The position numbers and the translations under genes are program-made. This document shows positions 52,207-60,817 of a stretch of 64,000 nt of DNA, in pieces (the stretch's first letter is position 1; each line of letters starts with the position of its first letter). The notes under the pieces are model-generated. The model had not been told where the DNA came from, searched no databases, and worked only from the letters and a program-made list of their open reading frames with translations. This DNA is from HGM11416 sp034104345. GTDB lineage: Bacteria > Bacillota > Clostridia > Christensenellales > Borkfalkiaceae. The DNA lies in assembly GCA_034104345.1 (NCBI GenBank), contig JAXEDY010000032.1, positions 29,838 through 93,837 of the forward strand. Direction: 5' to 3'.

Positions 52207-53649
52207 TTAATACGCCCTTGCGAAATATACTTTCTTTTTGGCTTTTTTGCCGCATATCGGGCAAACTTCGTCTTCGCCAACGGGTTCGTCTATCATAACG
52301 CGCGAAGTCGCCTGCGCGTATTCTTTAACTTTATCTTCGCATTCCCTTTCGCCGCACCAGCACGCTTTTACAAAGTTGCCTTCGTCGCAGCGTTTTTTAA
52401 TCTCTTCGAGCGAAGAAGCGGTTTTTATGCGTTCGTCGCGAATTTTACGCGATTTTTCGAGCATGTCTTTCTGAACGGTATCGAGCAAGCCTTTAAGCGA
52501 CGCAAGATCCGAAAGAGCGAGTTGTTCTTTTTCGAGCGTGTCGCGGCGGACGATAACGCAAACGCCGTTTTCGATGTCGCGCGGGCCGATTTCGAGACGG
52601 ACGGGAACGCCTTTCATTTCCCATTCGTTGAATTTCCATCCGGGGCTCATGTCGCGTTCGTCGCATTCGGCGCGTATACCCATATCGCAAAGCGCGGCGG
52701 TAATTTCGCGCGCCTTTTCGGTTACGCCTTCTTTATGCGCCGCCACCGGAATAATTATTACTTGTATGGGAGCGATTACGGGCGGCAGAACAAGACCGCG
52801 CTGATCTCCGTGCGCCATTATTATAGCGCCTATCAAACGGGTTGAAGTACCCCACGAAGTAGAATAAGCGTATTCGAGTTTGCCTTCTTTGCTTAAAAAC
52901 TTCATTCCGAACGATTTTGCGAAGTTCTGACCGAGATAATGCGAAGTGCCCGCCTGCAAACTTTTGCCGTCTAACATCATAGCTTCCATTCCGTAAGTTT
53001 CAACGGCGCCCGCAAATTTTTCTTTTTCGGTTTTTCTGCCGCAGATTACGGGGATAGCCAAACAGTCCTCGGCAACTTCTTTATAGACGCCGAGCATTTT
53101 TTGCGTTTCTTCGCGCGCTTCCTGTTCGGTAGCGTGGGCGGTATGCCCTTCCTGCCACAAAAATTCGCTCGTTCTTAAAAACGGACGGGTTGTTTTCTCC
53201 CAGCGGACTACGTTACACCATTGGTTCATGCGGATAGGCAGATCGCGGTAACTTTGCATCCACTTCGCATACATATTGCAGATTATGGTTTCGCTCGTGG
53301 GGCGAACGATAAGTTTTTCCGAAAGTTCCTGCCCTCCCGCATACGTAACAACCGCCACTTCGGGGGCAAAGCCTTCAACGTGTTCGGCTTCTTTTTTAAG
53401 ATAACTTTCGGGAATGAACATAGGGAAATACGCGTTTTTAACCCCGCACTTTTTAAAGCGTTTGTTCATTTCGTTTTGTATGTTTTCCCATATAGCGTAT
53501 CCGTAAGGACGGATAACCATAGTGCCTTTTACGGGGCCGTAGTCTACGAGTTGGGTTTTTAAAACCACGTCTGTAAACCATTGGGGAAAATCTTTGGTCA
53601 TGTCCGTTATCTCTTTAACAAATTGCTTTTCGCCGTTCTTTTCTGCCAT
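52207..53649 (-). CDS. proS: Prolyl-tRNA synthetase, archaeal/eukaryote-like type
   Basis: Class II synthetase of 480 residues that lacks the editing insertion of the long bacterial type. Motif 2 lies around 'VRWEKTTRPFLRTSEFLWQEGHTAH', motif 3 at 'STRLIGAIIMAHGD'; an anticodon domain and a C-terminal zinc module with two Cys pairs (CWCGERECEDK and CPICGKKAKKK) and a terminal Tyr (FARAY) follow, the ProS3 pattern. Start at 53649 has AAGGAG 11 bases before. No T-box leader is visible. A tRNA-Pro(CGG) gene lies at 63 kb. Confidence 0.95.
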   Translation of the reverse strand: MAEKNGEKQFVKEITDMTKDFPQWFTDVVLKTQLVDYGPVKGTMVIRPYGYAIWENIQNEMNKRFKKCGVKNAYFPMFIPESYLKKEAEHVEGFAPEVAVVTYAGGQELSEKLIVRPTSETIICNMYAKWMQSYRDLPIRMNQWCNVVRWEKTTRPFLRTSEFLWQEGHTAHATEQEAREETQKMLGVYKEVAEDCLAIPVICGRKTEKEKFAGAVETYGMEAMMLDGKSLQAGTSHYLGQNFAKSFGMKFLSKEGKLEYAYSTSWGTSTRLIGAIIMAHGDQRGLVLPPVIAPIQVIIIPVAAHKEGVTEKAREITAALCDMGIRAECDERDMSPGWKFNEWEMKGVPVRLEIGPRDIENGVCVIVRRDTLEKEQLALSDLASLKGLLDTVQKDMLEKSRKIRDERIKTASSLEEIKKRCDEGNFVKACWCGERECEDKVKEYAQATSRVMIDEPVGEDEVCPICGKKAKKKVYFARAY

Positions 53650-53736
53650 AATAAGCAAATCTCCTTTCGTAATCCGCCGTTTCGGGCGGCAAATATCTCA
53701 GGGCGCAAAACACCCGAATTATAATTTACGCTTACC

Positions 53737-53765
53737 ATTATAATATATTTTAACGCAAATGTAAA
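53737..53765 (-). promoter_or_regulatory. proS promoter
   Basis: TTTACA (53760-53765) and TATAAT (53737-53742), 17-base spacer, minus strand. Confidence 0.7.
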
Positions 53766-53868
53766 GTAATAGCGGCGCGCGCGCGAAAAAAACGGCGTTT
53801 TTTAAGCCTTTTTAAGTCGTTTTATACTAAAAAACGTAAGACAAACGGTTATTTGCCCGTAAAATCGC

Positions 53869-53897
53869 TTGAATAATTTGCGTTAGTGTAGTATAAT
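53869..53897 (+). promoter_or_regulatory. tkt promoter
   Basis: TTGAAT (53869-53874) and TATAAT (53892-53897), 17-base spacer, about 30 bases before the tkt start. Confidence 0.7.
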
Positions 53898-53927
53898 GTA
53901 AACGATTATGCAGCGTTGGAGATAAAC

Positions 53928-55913
53928 ATGGATAAACAACAACTCACAGTAAACGCAATCCGCGTGCTTTCGGCAGAACAAATCGAAAAAGCAAAATCCG
54001 GTCACCCGGGGCTTCCGCTCGGCGCGGCGCCTATGGCTTATACCCTTTTTGCCGATTTTTTAAAGTTCAATCCGCAAAACCCGTCGTTCGAAGATCGCGA
54101 CAGATTCGTTCTTTCGGCAGGTCACGGCTCGGCTATGCTTTATTCGCTTTTGTATCTTTTCGGGTACGGACTTACCAAAGACGACCTTAAAAGTTTCCGC
54201 TCTTTCGGAAGCCGCACTCCCGGTCACCCCGAACGCGGCGTTACCCCCGGCGTTGAAATAAGCACCGGACCTTTAGGTCAAGGCATCGCCAACGCGGTCG
54301 GTATGGCCATTGCCGAAACGGCGCTTGCCGCACGCTTTAACCGCGACGGTTTCAAAATTATCGACCACTATACCTACGCTCTTTGCGGCGACGGTTGCAT
54401 GGAAGAAGGTATCGAAAACGAAGCCGCTTCGCTTGCAGGCACCTTAAAACTTAACAAACTCATCGTTATATACGATAAAAACAACATCACGATAGAAGGC
54501 GATACCGACGTTGCGTTTACCGAAAACGTTGCCGCACGCCACAAAGCGCTCGGCTGGAACGTTATCGAAGTTGCCGACGCAAATAACTTAAAAGCCGTTC
54601 ACCGCGCCATCGCAAAAGCCAAAAAATCGACAGACAAACCTACCCTTATCGTTTGCCGTTCGAAAATAGGCTATGGTTCGCCGCTCGAAGGAAGCGAAAA
54701 AGTTCACGGCGCACCTCTCGGCGAAAAGAATCTTGCGGCTTTAAAACAAAATCTCGGTTGGGAATGCGAACCTTTCGAAGTTCCCGAAGAAGTTAAAAAA
54801 CACTGCGCTTCGATAACGAATAAAGGCAAACGCGCCGAACGGGCATGGAAAAAAATGTTCAAGGCTTACGAAGCGGCATACCCCGAACTCGCGCGCGAAT
54901 TCGGCGACGCGGCAAAAGGCAAACTTCCATTAGACGTCAACAATCTTTCGATTAACTTCGAAAAAGCCGACGCGGGCAGAAATTATAGTTTCGCCGTTCT
55001 TAACGCCGTTTCAGAAAAACTTCCCCGCCTTTTCGGCGGAAGCGCAGACCTTGCGCCTTCGAACAAATCGAACATGAAAAACCGCGCGTATTATTCTGCC
55101 GAAGACAGAAGCGGCTCGAATATGCATTTCGGTATACGCGAACATGCAATGGGCGCAATATGCAACGGCATCGCGGCGCACGGCGGACTTATTCCCTACT
55201 GCGCGACGTTTTTCGTATTCAGCGATTATATGAAGCACGCCATAAGGCTTTCGGCTCTTATGGGGCTTAAAGTTATTTATATTTTAACGCACGACAGCAT
55301 AGGCGTAGGCGAAGACGGTCCCACGCACGAACCCGTAGAACAACTCATCGGGCTTCGCTCTATCCTGGGCATAAGCGTTTATCGCCCCGCCGACGGAAAC
55401 GAAACCTTATCCGCATGGATACGAGCGCTTAACACAAACGGCCCGTCGGCAATAATTTTAAGCAGACAAACCCTGCCGCTTATCCCGTCATCGAAAGAAA
55501 GCGCAAGCAAAGGCGCTTACGTTTTAAGTTATTCGGATAAAAAATTCACGCCCGACTGCATTTTAACCGCAAGCGGATCGGAAGTTGCGCTTTGCTTAAA
55601 AGCGCAGGAACTTCTTGCTCAAAAAGGAATTAACGCCCGAGTGGTTTCGGCTCCGTGTCTGGAACTTTTCGAAAAGCAAACCGCCAACTATAAAGAAAGC
55701 GTGTTGCCTTCGAAAATTAAAGCGCGCGTTTTCGTAGAAGCGGGAACGGCGCACAGTTGGTATAAATACGGAACCGAATCGTCGGAATACGTTTGCATGA
55801 ACGACTTCGGGGCTTCGGGTAAAGCCGAAGTTTTGTTCGAACATTTCGGATTCACACCCGAAAACGTTTGCGAAAAAGCGATTTCGGCAATAGAAAAAGC
55901 AAAAAAATTATAA
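53928..55913 (+). CDS. tkt: Transketolase
   Basis: Thiamine-diphosphate enzyme of the non-oxidative pentose phosphate pathway, 661 residues. 'SGHPGLPLGAAPM', the diphosphate-binding 'CGDGCMEEGIENEAAS' and 'YDKNNITIEG', the pyrimidine domain with 'FGIREHAMGAICNGIA', and 'HDSIGVGEDGPTHEPVEQL' are all present. GGAG precedes the ATG at 53928; an in-frame TTG four codons earlier overlaps that site. Own promoter and terminator. Confidence 0.97.
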   Translation: MDKQQLTVNAIRVLSAEQIEKAKSGHPGLPLGAAPMAYTLFADFLKFNPQNPSFEDRDRFVLSAGHGSAMLYSLLYLFGYGLTKDDLKSFRSFGSRTPGHPERGVTPGVEISTGPLGQGIANAVGMAIAETALAARFNRDGFKIIDHYTYALCGDGCMEEGIENEAASLAGTLKLNKLIVIYDKNNITIEGDTDVAFTENVAARHKALGWNVIEVADANNLKAVHRAIAKAKKSTDKPTLIVCRSKIGYGSPLEGSEKVHGAPLGEKNLAALKQNLGWECEPFEVPEEVKKHCASITNKGKRAERAWKKMFKAYEAAYPELAREFGDAAKGKLPLDVNNLSINFEKADAGRNYSFAVLNAVSEKLPRLFGGSADLAPSNKSNMKNRAYYSAEDRSGSNMHFGIREHAMGAICNGIAAHGGLIPYCATFFVFSDYMKHAIRLSALMGLKVIYILTHDSIGVGEDGPTHEPVEQLIGLRSILGISVYRPADGNETLSAWIRALNTNGPSAIILSRQTLPLIPSSKESASKGAYVLSYSDKKFTPDCILTASGSEVALCLKAQELLAQKGINARVVSAPCLELFEKQTANYKESVLPSKIKARVFVEAGTAHSWYKYGTESSEYVCMNDFGASGKAEVLFEHFGFTPENVCEKAISAIEKAKKL

Positions 55914-55934
55914 TAAGTATTTTACCTTACGTTA

Positions 55935-55959
55935 GGTCGCGCGATTATTTTGCGCGACC
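55935..55959. terminator. Terminator after tkt
   Basis: GGTCGCGC (55935-55942) pairs with GCGCGACC (55952-55959), followed by CATTTTATCTTTG. Confidence 0.7.
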
Positions 55960-55973
55960 GCATTTTATCTTTG

Positions 55974-56005
55974 TTTTATCTTTTTTATCTTTTTTATCTT
56001 TTTTA
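55974..56005. repeat. 9-bp tandem repeat upstream of mntP
   Basis: About 3.5 copies of TTTTTTATC, directly before the mntP leader. Confidence 0.7.
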
Positions 56006-56049
56006 AGGCACCGTTTTCACGAAAAACAAACGTTGCCGAAATTTTATTT

Positions 56050-56643
56050 ATGGATTTTGCTTTCTTTTTAAACAGCGTTTTACTCGGTGTGGGGCTTTCA
56101 ATGGACGCGTTTTCGGTTTCGCTTGCGAACGGACTTAACGAACCGAACATGAAACGCGGAAAAAGGCTTATGATAGCGGGAACTTTCTCGTTTTTTCAGG
56201 CGCTTATGCCGATGACGGGCTGGCTGCTCGTAACCACACTTTTGGGACTTTTTAACGTAATTTCGCCGTTTATACCCTACGTCGCGCTTATTCTGCTTGG
56301 CTTTATCGGCGGAAAAATGATTTACGACGGATTAAAAACGAATTCCGAAAACAAAGAAAACGAAAGCGATTTAGGCGGAAATTTAACGGCAGACACTTTG
56401 ATTCTTCAAGGCGTAGCGACTTCGATAGACGCCTTGTCCGTAGGTTTCACCATTGAAATTTATCCGTTTTTGTCCGCTCTCGTATGCTCGCTTATAATCG
56501 CGGCGGTAACGTTCGGTATATGTATAGCGGGCGTGCATATCGGCAAAAAATTCGGGATGAAACTCGCCGACAAGTCTCAGATTTTCGGCGGCGTTATTTT
56601 AATTGCAATCGGCATAGAAATTTTTATAAAAGGTATTATCTAA
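56050..56643 (+). CDS. mntP: Putative manganese efflux pump MntP
   Basis: 197 residues with six membrane helices in two repeated halves. Family motifs: 'LGVGLSMDAFSVSLANGL' in the first half and 'ATSIDALSVGFTIE' in the second, with the conserved intramembrane Asp residues. MntP exports Mn2+ under excess. A yybP-ykoY (Mn) riboswitch, often found in front of it, was not seen; there is no clear ribosome site. The next gene starts one base after the stop, so they are probably cotranscribed. Confidence 0.92.
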   Translation: MDFAFFLNSVLLGVGLSMDAFSVSLANGLNEPNMKRGKRLMIAGTFSFFQALMPMTGWLLVTTLLGLFNVISPFIPYVALILLGFIGGKMIYDGLKTNSENKENESDLGGNLTADTLILQGVATSIDALSVGFTIEIYPFLSALVCSLIIAAVTFGICIAGVHIGKKFGMKLADKSQIFGGVILIAIGIEIFIKGII

Positions 56644-56644
56644 A

Positions 56645-57580
56645 ATGAAATTATCGCTTATCGTTCCGTGCTTTAACGAAGAAGAAGCACTGCCGCCCTT
56701 TTACGAAGAATTAAAAAGGGTTTTAAACGGGCTTACGGGATACGAATTTCAGATTTTATTCATCGACGACGGCTCGAAAGACAACACTCTTGCGGTTATA
56801 AAAAAATTCGCCGAAACGGATAATTCGGTCGAATATATATCGTTTTCGCGCAACTTCGGCAAAGAAGCGGCGATGTATGCGGGTTTTAAAAACGTCGACG
56901 GCGATTTCGTTGCGGTTATGGACGCCGATCTTCAGGATCCGCCCGCTCTGCTACCCGAAATGCTTAAAATTTTAAACGAAAGCGATTACGACAGCGTTGC
57001 CACAAGGCGAAAAGACCGAAAAGGCGAACCGTTTTTCAGATCGCTTTGCTCGAAATTGTTTTATAAAATTATTCGCAAAGCCGATAAATCCGACGTTGCC
57101 GACGGCGCGCGCGATTTTCGCCTTATGAAAAAAACAATGGTAAACGCAATCGTTTCGATGAGCGAAGTAAACCGTTTTACAAAAGGAATTTTCGGCTGGA
57201 TAGGTTTTAAAACCTATTGGTTGCCCTTCGAAAACGTAGAGCGCGTGGCGGGCAAAACGAAATGGAATTTTAAAGGGCTTTTTAATTACTCGGTTGCGGG
57301 AATAGTAAATTTTTCGGATTTGCCGCTTAAACTCGTTTTCAATTTCGGAACGTTTTTTACGGTCGCTTCGGTTATAGCGCTTATAACCCTGCTCGTTTTG
57401 CGCATAGTAAACGTTCCGTTTTCGATAATTCTTCCGCTCGTTGCGTTTATGGCGTTTTTCTGCGGAATAATTTTAATCGCGTTGGGCGTTTTGGGCAGAT
57501 ATATAGGCAACACCTATTTCGAAACCAAGCGTCGCCCGCTTTATATAGTGGATAAAACGAACGTTAAAAACGTTAAATAA
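56645..57580 (+). CDS. Family 2 glycosyltransferase, GtrB/DPM1-like
   Basis: 311 residues. GT-A domain with 'LIVPCFNEEEALPPFY', 'FIDDGSKDNT' and the DxD-type 'AVMDADLQDPP'; 'NRFTKGIFGWIGFKT' is typical of undecaprenyl-phosphate glycosyltransferases. Two C-terminal membrane helices (around 230-255 and 263-290) anchor it. Such enzymes load a sugar on undecaprenyl phosphate for outward transfer. It follows mntP by one base. Confidence 0.88.
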   Translation: MKLSLIVPCFNEEEALPPFYEELKRVLNGLTGYEFQILFIDDGSKDNTLAVIKKFAETDNSVEYISFSRNFGKEAAMYAGFKNVDGDFVAVMDADLQDPPALLPEMLKILNESDYDSVATRRKDRKGEPFFRSLCSKLFYKIIRKADKSDVADGARDFRLMKKTMVNAIVSMSEVNRFTKGIFGWIGFKTYWLPFENVERVAGKTKWNFKGLFNYSVAGIVNFSDLPLKLVFNFGTFFTVASVIALITLLVLRIVNVPFSIILPLVAFMAFFCGIILIALGVLGRYIGNTYFETKRRPLYIVDKTNVKNVK

Positions 57581-57632
57581 TTTTTAATATTAAACAATTT
57601 TTAATAAACGATAAAATTTTAATAAACGATAA

Positions 57633-57671
57633 AAAAAACGAACCGATTTTAAGTTTTTCGGCTCGTTTTTT
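57633..57671. terminator. Bidirectional terminator
   Basis: AAAAAACGA.CCGA pairs with TCGG.TCGTTTTTT between convergent glycosyltransferase genes; an imperfect direct repeat (TAATAAACGATAAAA) lies just upstream. Confidence 0.75.
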
Positions 57672-57683
57672 GCATTTTTTTTG

Positions 57684-58793
57684 CTAAACCAACTTTTTTT
57701 CCGCAAAAAAATTTTTATTTTTAATAACCGCTTCGTCGTGCGGATATTCGCTTAAACAGCGATTATGATAAAACATAGCGTCGGATATTTCGCCCGTTTC
57801 GTAACAAAGCGTCACGAGCCACATAAGCGGAATGTAGTAATAATATTTTTCATATAAAAAGCCGTGTTTATCGTTAGGCTTTTTTTGAATAAGCGCGCAC
57901 TTATAATAATTTTTTGCGCGCTCGGCATTTCCGCGTTCACGGTAAAAATCTCCGAGTAAACAAAGTATTTCCCCGTCCGCGCCGAACAGTTCGAGCGCCT
58001 TAAATAAGTAATCGAGCGCCGCGCTATTTTTATTTTCAGATTGTTTTTTTGCTTTTTCCGAATTTTTTAAAATTTGAGTTTTACACTTATACAGCGTTAT
58101 ATAAGCGTCGCGGACGTTCGGCGCAAACCCGTTTGTTTTCAAAAATTTTTTAAGAGTTTTTTCCGCGCTGTAATACTCGTTTAAATAAAAATATTCTTTG
58201 CCCATATAGTAAAGTTCGCGCGGGGTGAGTTTTTCGCCGCTTTTTAACGCGTAAAGATAAATGTTTAAGTTGCGCCTTGACAAACCTTTTCTTTTTGGCC
58301 TATGTTCAACGAAAAAATCGGCATATTGCACGTTTCCGAACGGAATTATCGCTTCGTGCACCTTTCCCGAAAACTTTGCCGCCGCGCAGTTTATTATTAT
58401 GCGTTCGCGGTAATAAGTTAAAGCCGCATTGCCGCTTTCATCTACACCGCAAACGTATTTCGCCATATACACGTCGGCGATAAAATTATTTTTTAAACGA
58501 TTGATTTTTTCAACGTTTTCGTCTGTTATAACGTCGTCGGCGTCAAGCCACATAAGATATTTTCCGCCCGCAAGCGAAAAAGCGTAATTTCTCGCCGCCG
58601 AAAAATCATTCATCCATTTAAATTCCGAAAAGACGTCGGCGTAGCGTTTTACCGTCTCGACCGTTTTATCCGTGCTGCCCGTATCGACGACGACTATTTC
58701 GTCCGCAAATTTTTTTGCCGTTTTTAAAAGATCTTCTATTTTATCCGCCTCGTTTTTTACTATCATACAAAGCGACAATTCAATTATTTTCAT
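57684..58793 (-). CDS. Family 2 glycosyltransferase with TPR-like C-terminus
   Basis: 369-residue soluble protein. GT-A domain of ~200 residues with 'LSLCMIVKNEADKIEDLL', 'VDTGSTDKT' and the DxD-type 'MWLDADDVI', the SunS/YibD-like group; the remaining ~165 residues form helical repeats with Tyr/Ala-rich TPR-like spacing. Enzymes of this layout glycosylate proteins, including SunS (S-glycosylation) and SgtA, which is linked to BclA3 in Clostridioides difficile spores. Divergent from the collagen-like gene, with a sigma-K-like promoter. Role in spore-surface glycosylation is inferred. Confidence 0.85.
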   Translation of the reverse strand: MKIIELSLCMIVKNEADKIEDLLKTAKKFADEIVVVDTGSTDKTVETVKRYADVFSEFKWMNDFSAARNYAFSLAGGKYLMWLDADDVITDENVEKINRLKNNFIADVYMAKYVCGVDESGNAALTYYRERIIINCAAAKFSGKVHEAIIPFGNVQYADFFVEHRPKRKGLSRRNLNIYLYALKSGEKLTPRELYYMGKEYFYLNEYYSAEKTLKKFLKTNGFAPNVRDAYITLYKCKTQILKNSEKAKKQSENKNSAALDYLFKALELFGADGEILCLLGDFYRERGNAERAKNYYKCALIQKKPNDKHGFLYEKYYYYIPLMWLVTLCYETGEISDAMFYHNRCLSEYPHDEAVIKNKNFFAEKKLV

Positions 58794-58813
58794 TTTTTCA
58801 CGTTTTTTTATTA

Positions 58814-58840
58814 TATCTTATGCCCGAAAGGAAAAAAAGT
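58814..58840 (-). promoter_or_regulatory. Sigma-K-like promoter of the glycosyltransferase
   Basis: AC (58839-58840), 16 bases, CATAAGATA (58814-58822) on the minus strand; the sigma-K consensus is AC-N16/17-CATANNNTA. Confidence 0.5.
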
Positions 58841-58879
58841 ATTATTTTAATCGTCCGTTACATAAACGCCCCTGCATGC

Positions 58880-58907
58880 ACCTGTTTTTTGCGGCAAACG
58901 TATAATA
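58880..58907 (+). promoter_or_regulatory. Sigma-K-like promoter of the collagen-like gene
   Basis: AC (58880-58881), 17 bases, CGTATAATA (58899-58907); one base off the -10 consensus CATANNNTA. Confidence 0.45.
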
Positions 58908-58945
58908 AATCAGTCGAAAATTTATTTTCGGCTTAGGAGAAAATT

Positions 58946-59818
58946 ATGTTTGACGATCTTTATAAAACCCTTTTTGCATGCAATCGTTGTTGCGGCGGTT
59001 TATTCTGCAACAACAACTGCGGTCAACGCGCAATCGTAGGTCCGCAAGGTCCGCGTGGTCCGCAAGGTCCGCAAGGTATCCGAGGCAATATGGGACAACA
59101 AGGTCCGCAAGGTCCTACCGGCCCCCAGGGACAAATAGGTCCTGCCGGGCCGACCGGCGCAACGGGTGCCACGGGAGCAACGGGTCCTGTCGGACCGACC
59201 GGCGCAACGGGCGCAACGGGTGCCACGGGAGCGACGGGTCCTGCCGGACCGACCGGCGCAACAGGTGCCACAGGTGCCACGGGAGCGACGGGTCCTGTCG
59301 GACCGACCGGCGCAACGGGTGCCACGGGTGCCACGGGAGCGACGGGTCCTGCCGGACCGACCGGAGCAACGGGCGCAACGGGTGCCACGGGAGCGACGGG
59401 TCCTGCCGGACCGACCGGCCCGGTAGGTTCAAGTTTACTTGCCGAATTTTCGGGAACAGTTGCCACGGTCGGACAAAACTCACCCGTTACCCTTACCCAA
59501 GTTTACAACAACGAAAGCGGCGTAACTCTTAACGATCCGGCAACGTCACTTACCTTAGAAGCAGGGACGTATCTTATCGGCTACGACGCAAGCCTTACCG
59601 GATACGAAGGAAACGTAGGTCTTGCTTACTATCTTAACGACGCCGAAATCTCTCCTACTTTATCCACCCAGACGGCAGCGTCGGCAAGCGACGTCGAGCA
59701 TCTTTCGAACAGACACGTCGTTGTTTTAGACAGTTCCGGCACTTTAGAACTTCGCAATTTAAGCGGCGGCGCAATAACCGTTAATAACCTTAATGCGGTT
59801 ATTACAAAAATCGCATAA
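58946..59818 (+). CDS. Collagen-like spore-surface-type protein (BclA-like)
   Basis: 290 residues. A short Cys-rich N-terminus (CNRCCGGLF, CNNNCG) precedes about 43 uninterrupted Gly-X-Y triplets (residues ~32-161), at first GPQGPRGPQG-like and then mostly GAT and GPT, followed by a C-terminal ~129-residue beta-rich domain (LLAEFSGTVATVG ... VITKIA) like the C1q/TNF-fold domain of BclA. There is no signal peptide, as expected for exosporium proteins assembled in the mother cell. Thr in GAT/GPT triplets is a known O-glycosylation site in BclA. AGGAG precedes the ATG; a sigma-K-like promoter lies 39 bases upstream. The divergent gene encodes a glycosyltransferase. Confidence 0.88.
   Translation: MFDDLYKTLFACNRCCGGLFCNNNCGQRAIVGPQGPRGPQGPQGIRGNMGQQGPQGPTGPQGQIGPAGPTGATGATGATGPVGPTGATGATGATGATGPAGPTGATGATGATGATGPVGPTGATGATGATGATGPAGPTGATGATGATGATGPAGPTGPVGSSLLAEFSGTVATVGQNSPVTLTQVYNNESGVTLNDPATSLTLEAGTYLIGYDASLTGYEGNVGLAYYLNDAEISPTLSTQTAASASDVEHLSNRHVVVLDSSGTLELRNLSGGAITVNNLNAVITKIA
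59149..59420 (+). repeat. 54-bp tandem repeats within the collagen-like gene
   Basis: Four to five units encoding GPxGPTGATGATGATGAT, x alternating Ala and Val in order A,V,A,V,A,A; the first unit is one triplet shorter. Repeats are near-identical at DNA level and could vary in copy number. Confidence 0.85.
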
Positions 59819-59945
59819 TACGCAGCTACGCGTTAGGCATTTTTTACCCGCAAATAAAAAGCGAAAGTGCCGTTAATCGACCTATAGCCTCACTTATCTC
59901 AATTCGGCGGCAAATAAAACGTTGCTTTTTTTTCAACACAAAAAC

Positions 59946-59985
59946 ACGGGCTCGCCAAGGCAATATTACCTTTGAGCGAACCCGT
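59946..59985. terminator. Bidirectional terminator between collagen gene and sigF
   Basis: ACGGG.TCGC pairs with GCGA.CCCGT, with an inner AAGG/CCTT stem and T-rich ends. The rest of the 59819-60079 gap holds nothing I can name. Confidence 0.75.
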
Positions 59986-60079
59986 TTTCCTTTTTTTTCG
60001 TTATTGTATTTGTTTTTATTAACCGTTGTTTAGTTTGCCATGCCAGACAAAAAAAACGATAAGAGTACAAGATTTATAT

Positions 60080-60808
60080 TTAGTTTGCTATTTTTTCTTT
60101 TAACTCGGCTAAAATTTTATTTTCGAGCCGCGAAACCTGAACCTGCGAAACGCCTAACGCCTTAGCTGTTTCGGCTTGCGTTTTATCACGAAAATAACGC
60201 AGAAGAATTATTTTTTTAGCCCTTACGTCAAGTTTTTCGATAACCGAACGAAGCATAATTTTATCGACCATTTTTTCTTCTTCGTCGGGTGCTGAAATTT
60301 TATCTAAAAGCTCAAGAGAACCTCCGTCGTCTTCATCTTGCTTTTCATAGATGGAAAGCGGGATTTTTGCAGAATCTAAAGCCAAAACCACGTCGGTTCT
60401 GTCCATATCGAGCGCCGTTGCGACTTCGTCGACCGTAGGTTCTTCGCCGAGATGTTCGAATTTATATTTCTCGATAAAACGATTTATGTCGAGCCTTTGC
60501 GCTTTTATCACGCGCGAAACTTTTATAATTCCGTCGTCGCGCATAAACCTTTTTATTTCGCCCGTTATCATCGGTACAAGATAAGTCGAAAAGCGAACGT
60601 TAAACGACGTATCGAAGTTTATAATCGCTTTCATAAAACCCACGCAAGCGATCTGATACAAATCTTCGCAACTTTCGCCCTTGTTTTTAAATCGTCTTAA
60701 AATACTGCGTATTAAGTTTTCATTTTCGCAAATCAGCGTAGTTTTTGCCGATTCGTCGCCGTTTTTTGCTTGGGCAATAAGTTCGGTAGTTTGTTCGTGC
60801 GTTAACAT
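60080..60808 (-). CDS. sigF: RNA polymerase sporulation sigma factor SigF
   Basis: 242-residue sigma-70 family factor of the forespore. Region 2 is seen at 'NLIRSILRRFKNKGESCEDLYQIACVGFMKAI' and 'FSTYLVPMITGEIKRFMRDD'; region 3 begins 'IKVSRVIKAQ', and region 4 has 'KTQAETAKALGVSQVQVSRLE'. SigF and SigG are close relatives; its place nine bases after spoIIAB in a spoIIA operon identifies it as SigF. It would be held inactive by SpoIIAB and freed by SpoIIAA. Confidence 0.95.
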   Translation of the reverse strand: MLTHEQTTELIAQAKNGDESAKTTLICENENLIRSILRRFKNKGESCEDLYQIACVGFMKAIINFDTSFNVRFSTYLVPMITGEIKRFMRDDGIIKVSRVIKAQRLDINRFIEKYKFEHLGEEPTVDEVATALDMDRTDVVLALDSAKIPLSIYEKQDEDDGGSLELLDKISAPDEEEKMVDKIMLRSVIEKLDVRAKKIILLRYFRDKTQAETAKALGVSQVQVSRLENKILAELKEKIAN

Positions 60809-60817
60809 TTTTCACCT

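Noticed and set aside
53650..53736. T-box riboswitch before proS
   Set aside because: Only a short CCGCC/GGCGG hairpin is seen; the TGGNACCGCG antiterminator motif is missing.
55914..56049. yybP-ykoY manganese riboswitch before mntP
   Set aside because: The space holds a terminator and a T-rich repeat; no conserved motif of that riboswitch.
59023..59483. Long antisense open frames with Gly-Pro-Val or Arg-Gln-Asp-Pro repeats
   Set aside because: They arise from the periodic GC-rich triplets of the collagen-like gene read on the other strand; no ribosome site or C-terminal domain.
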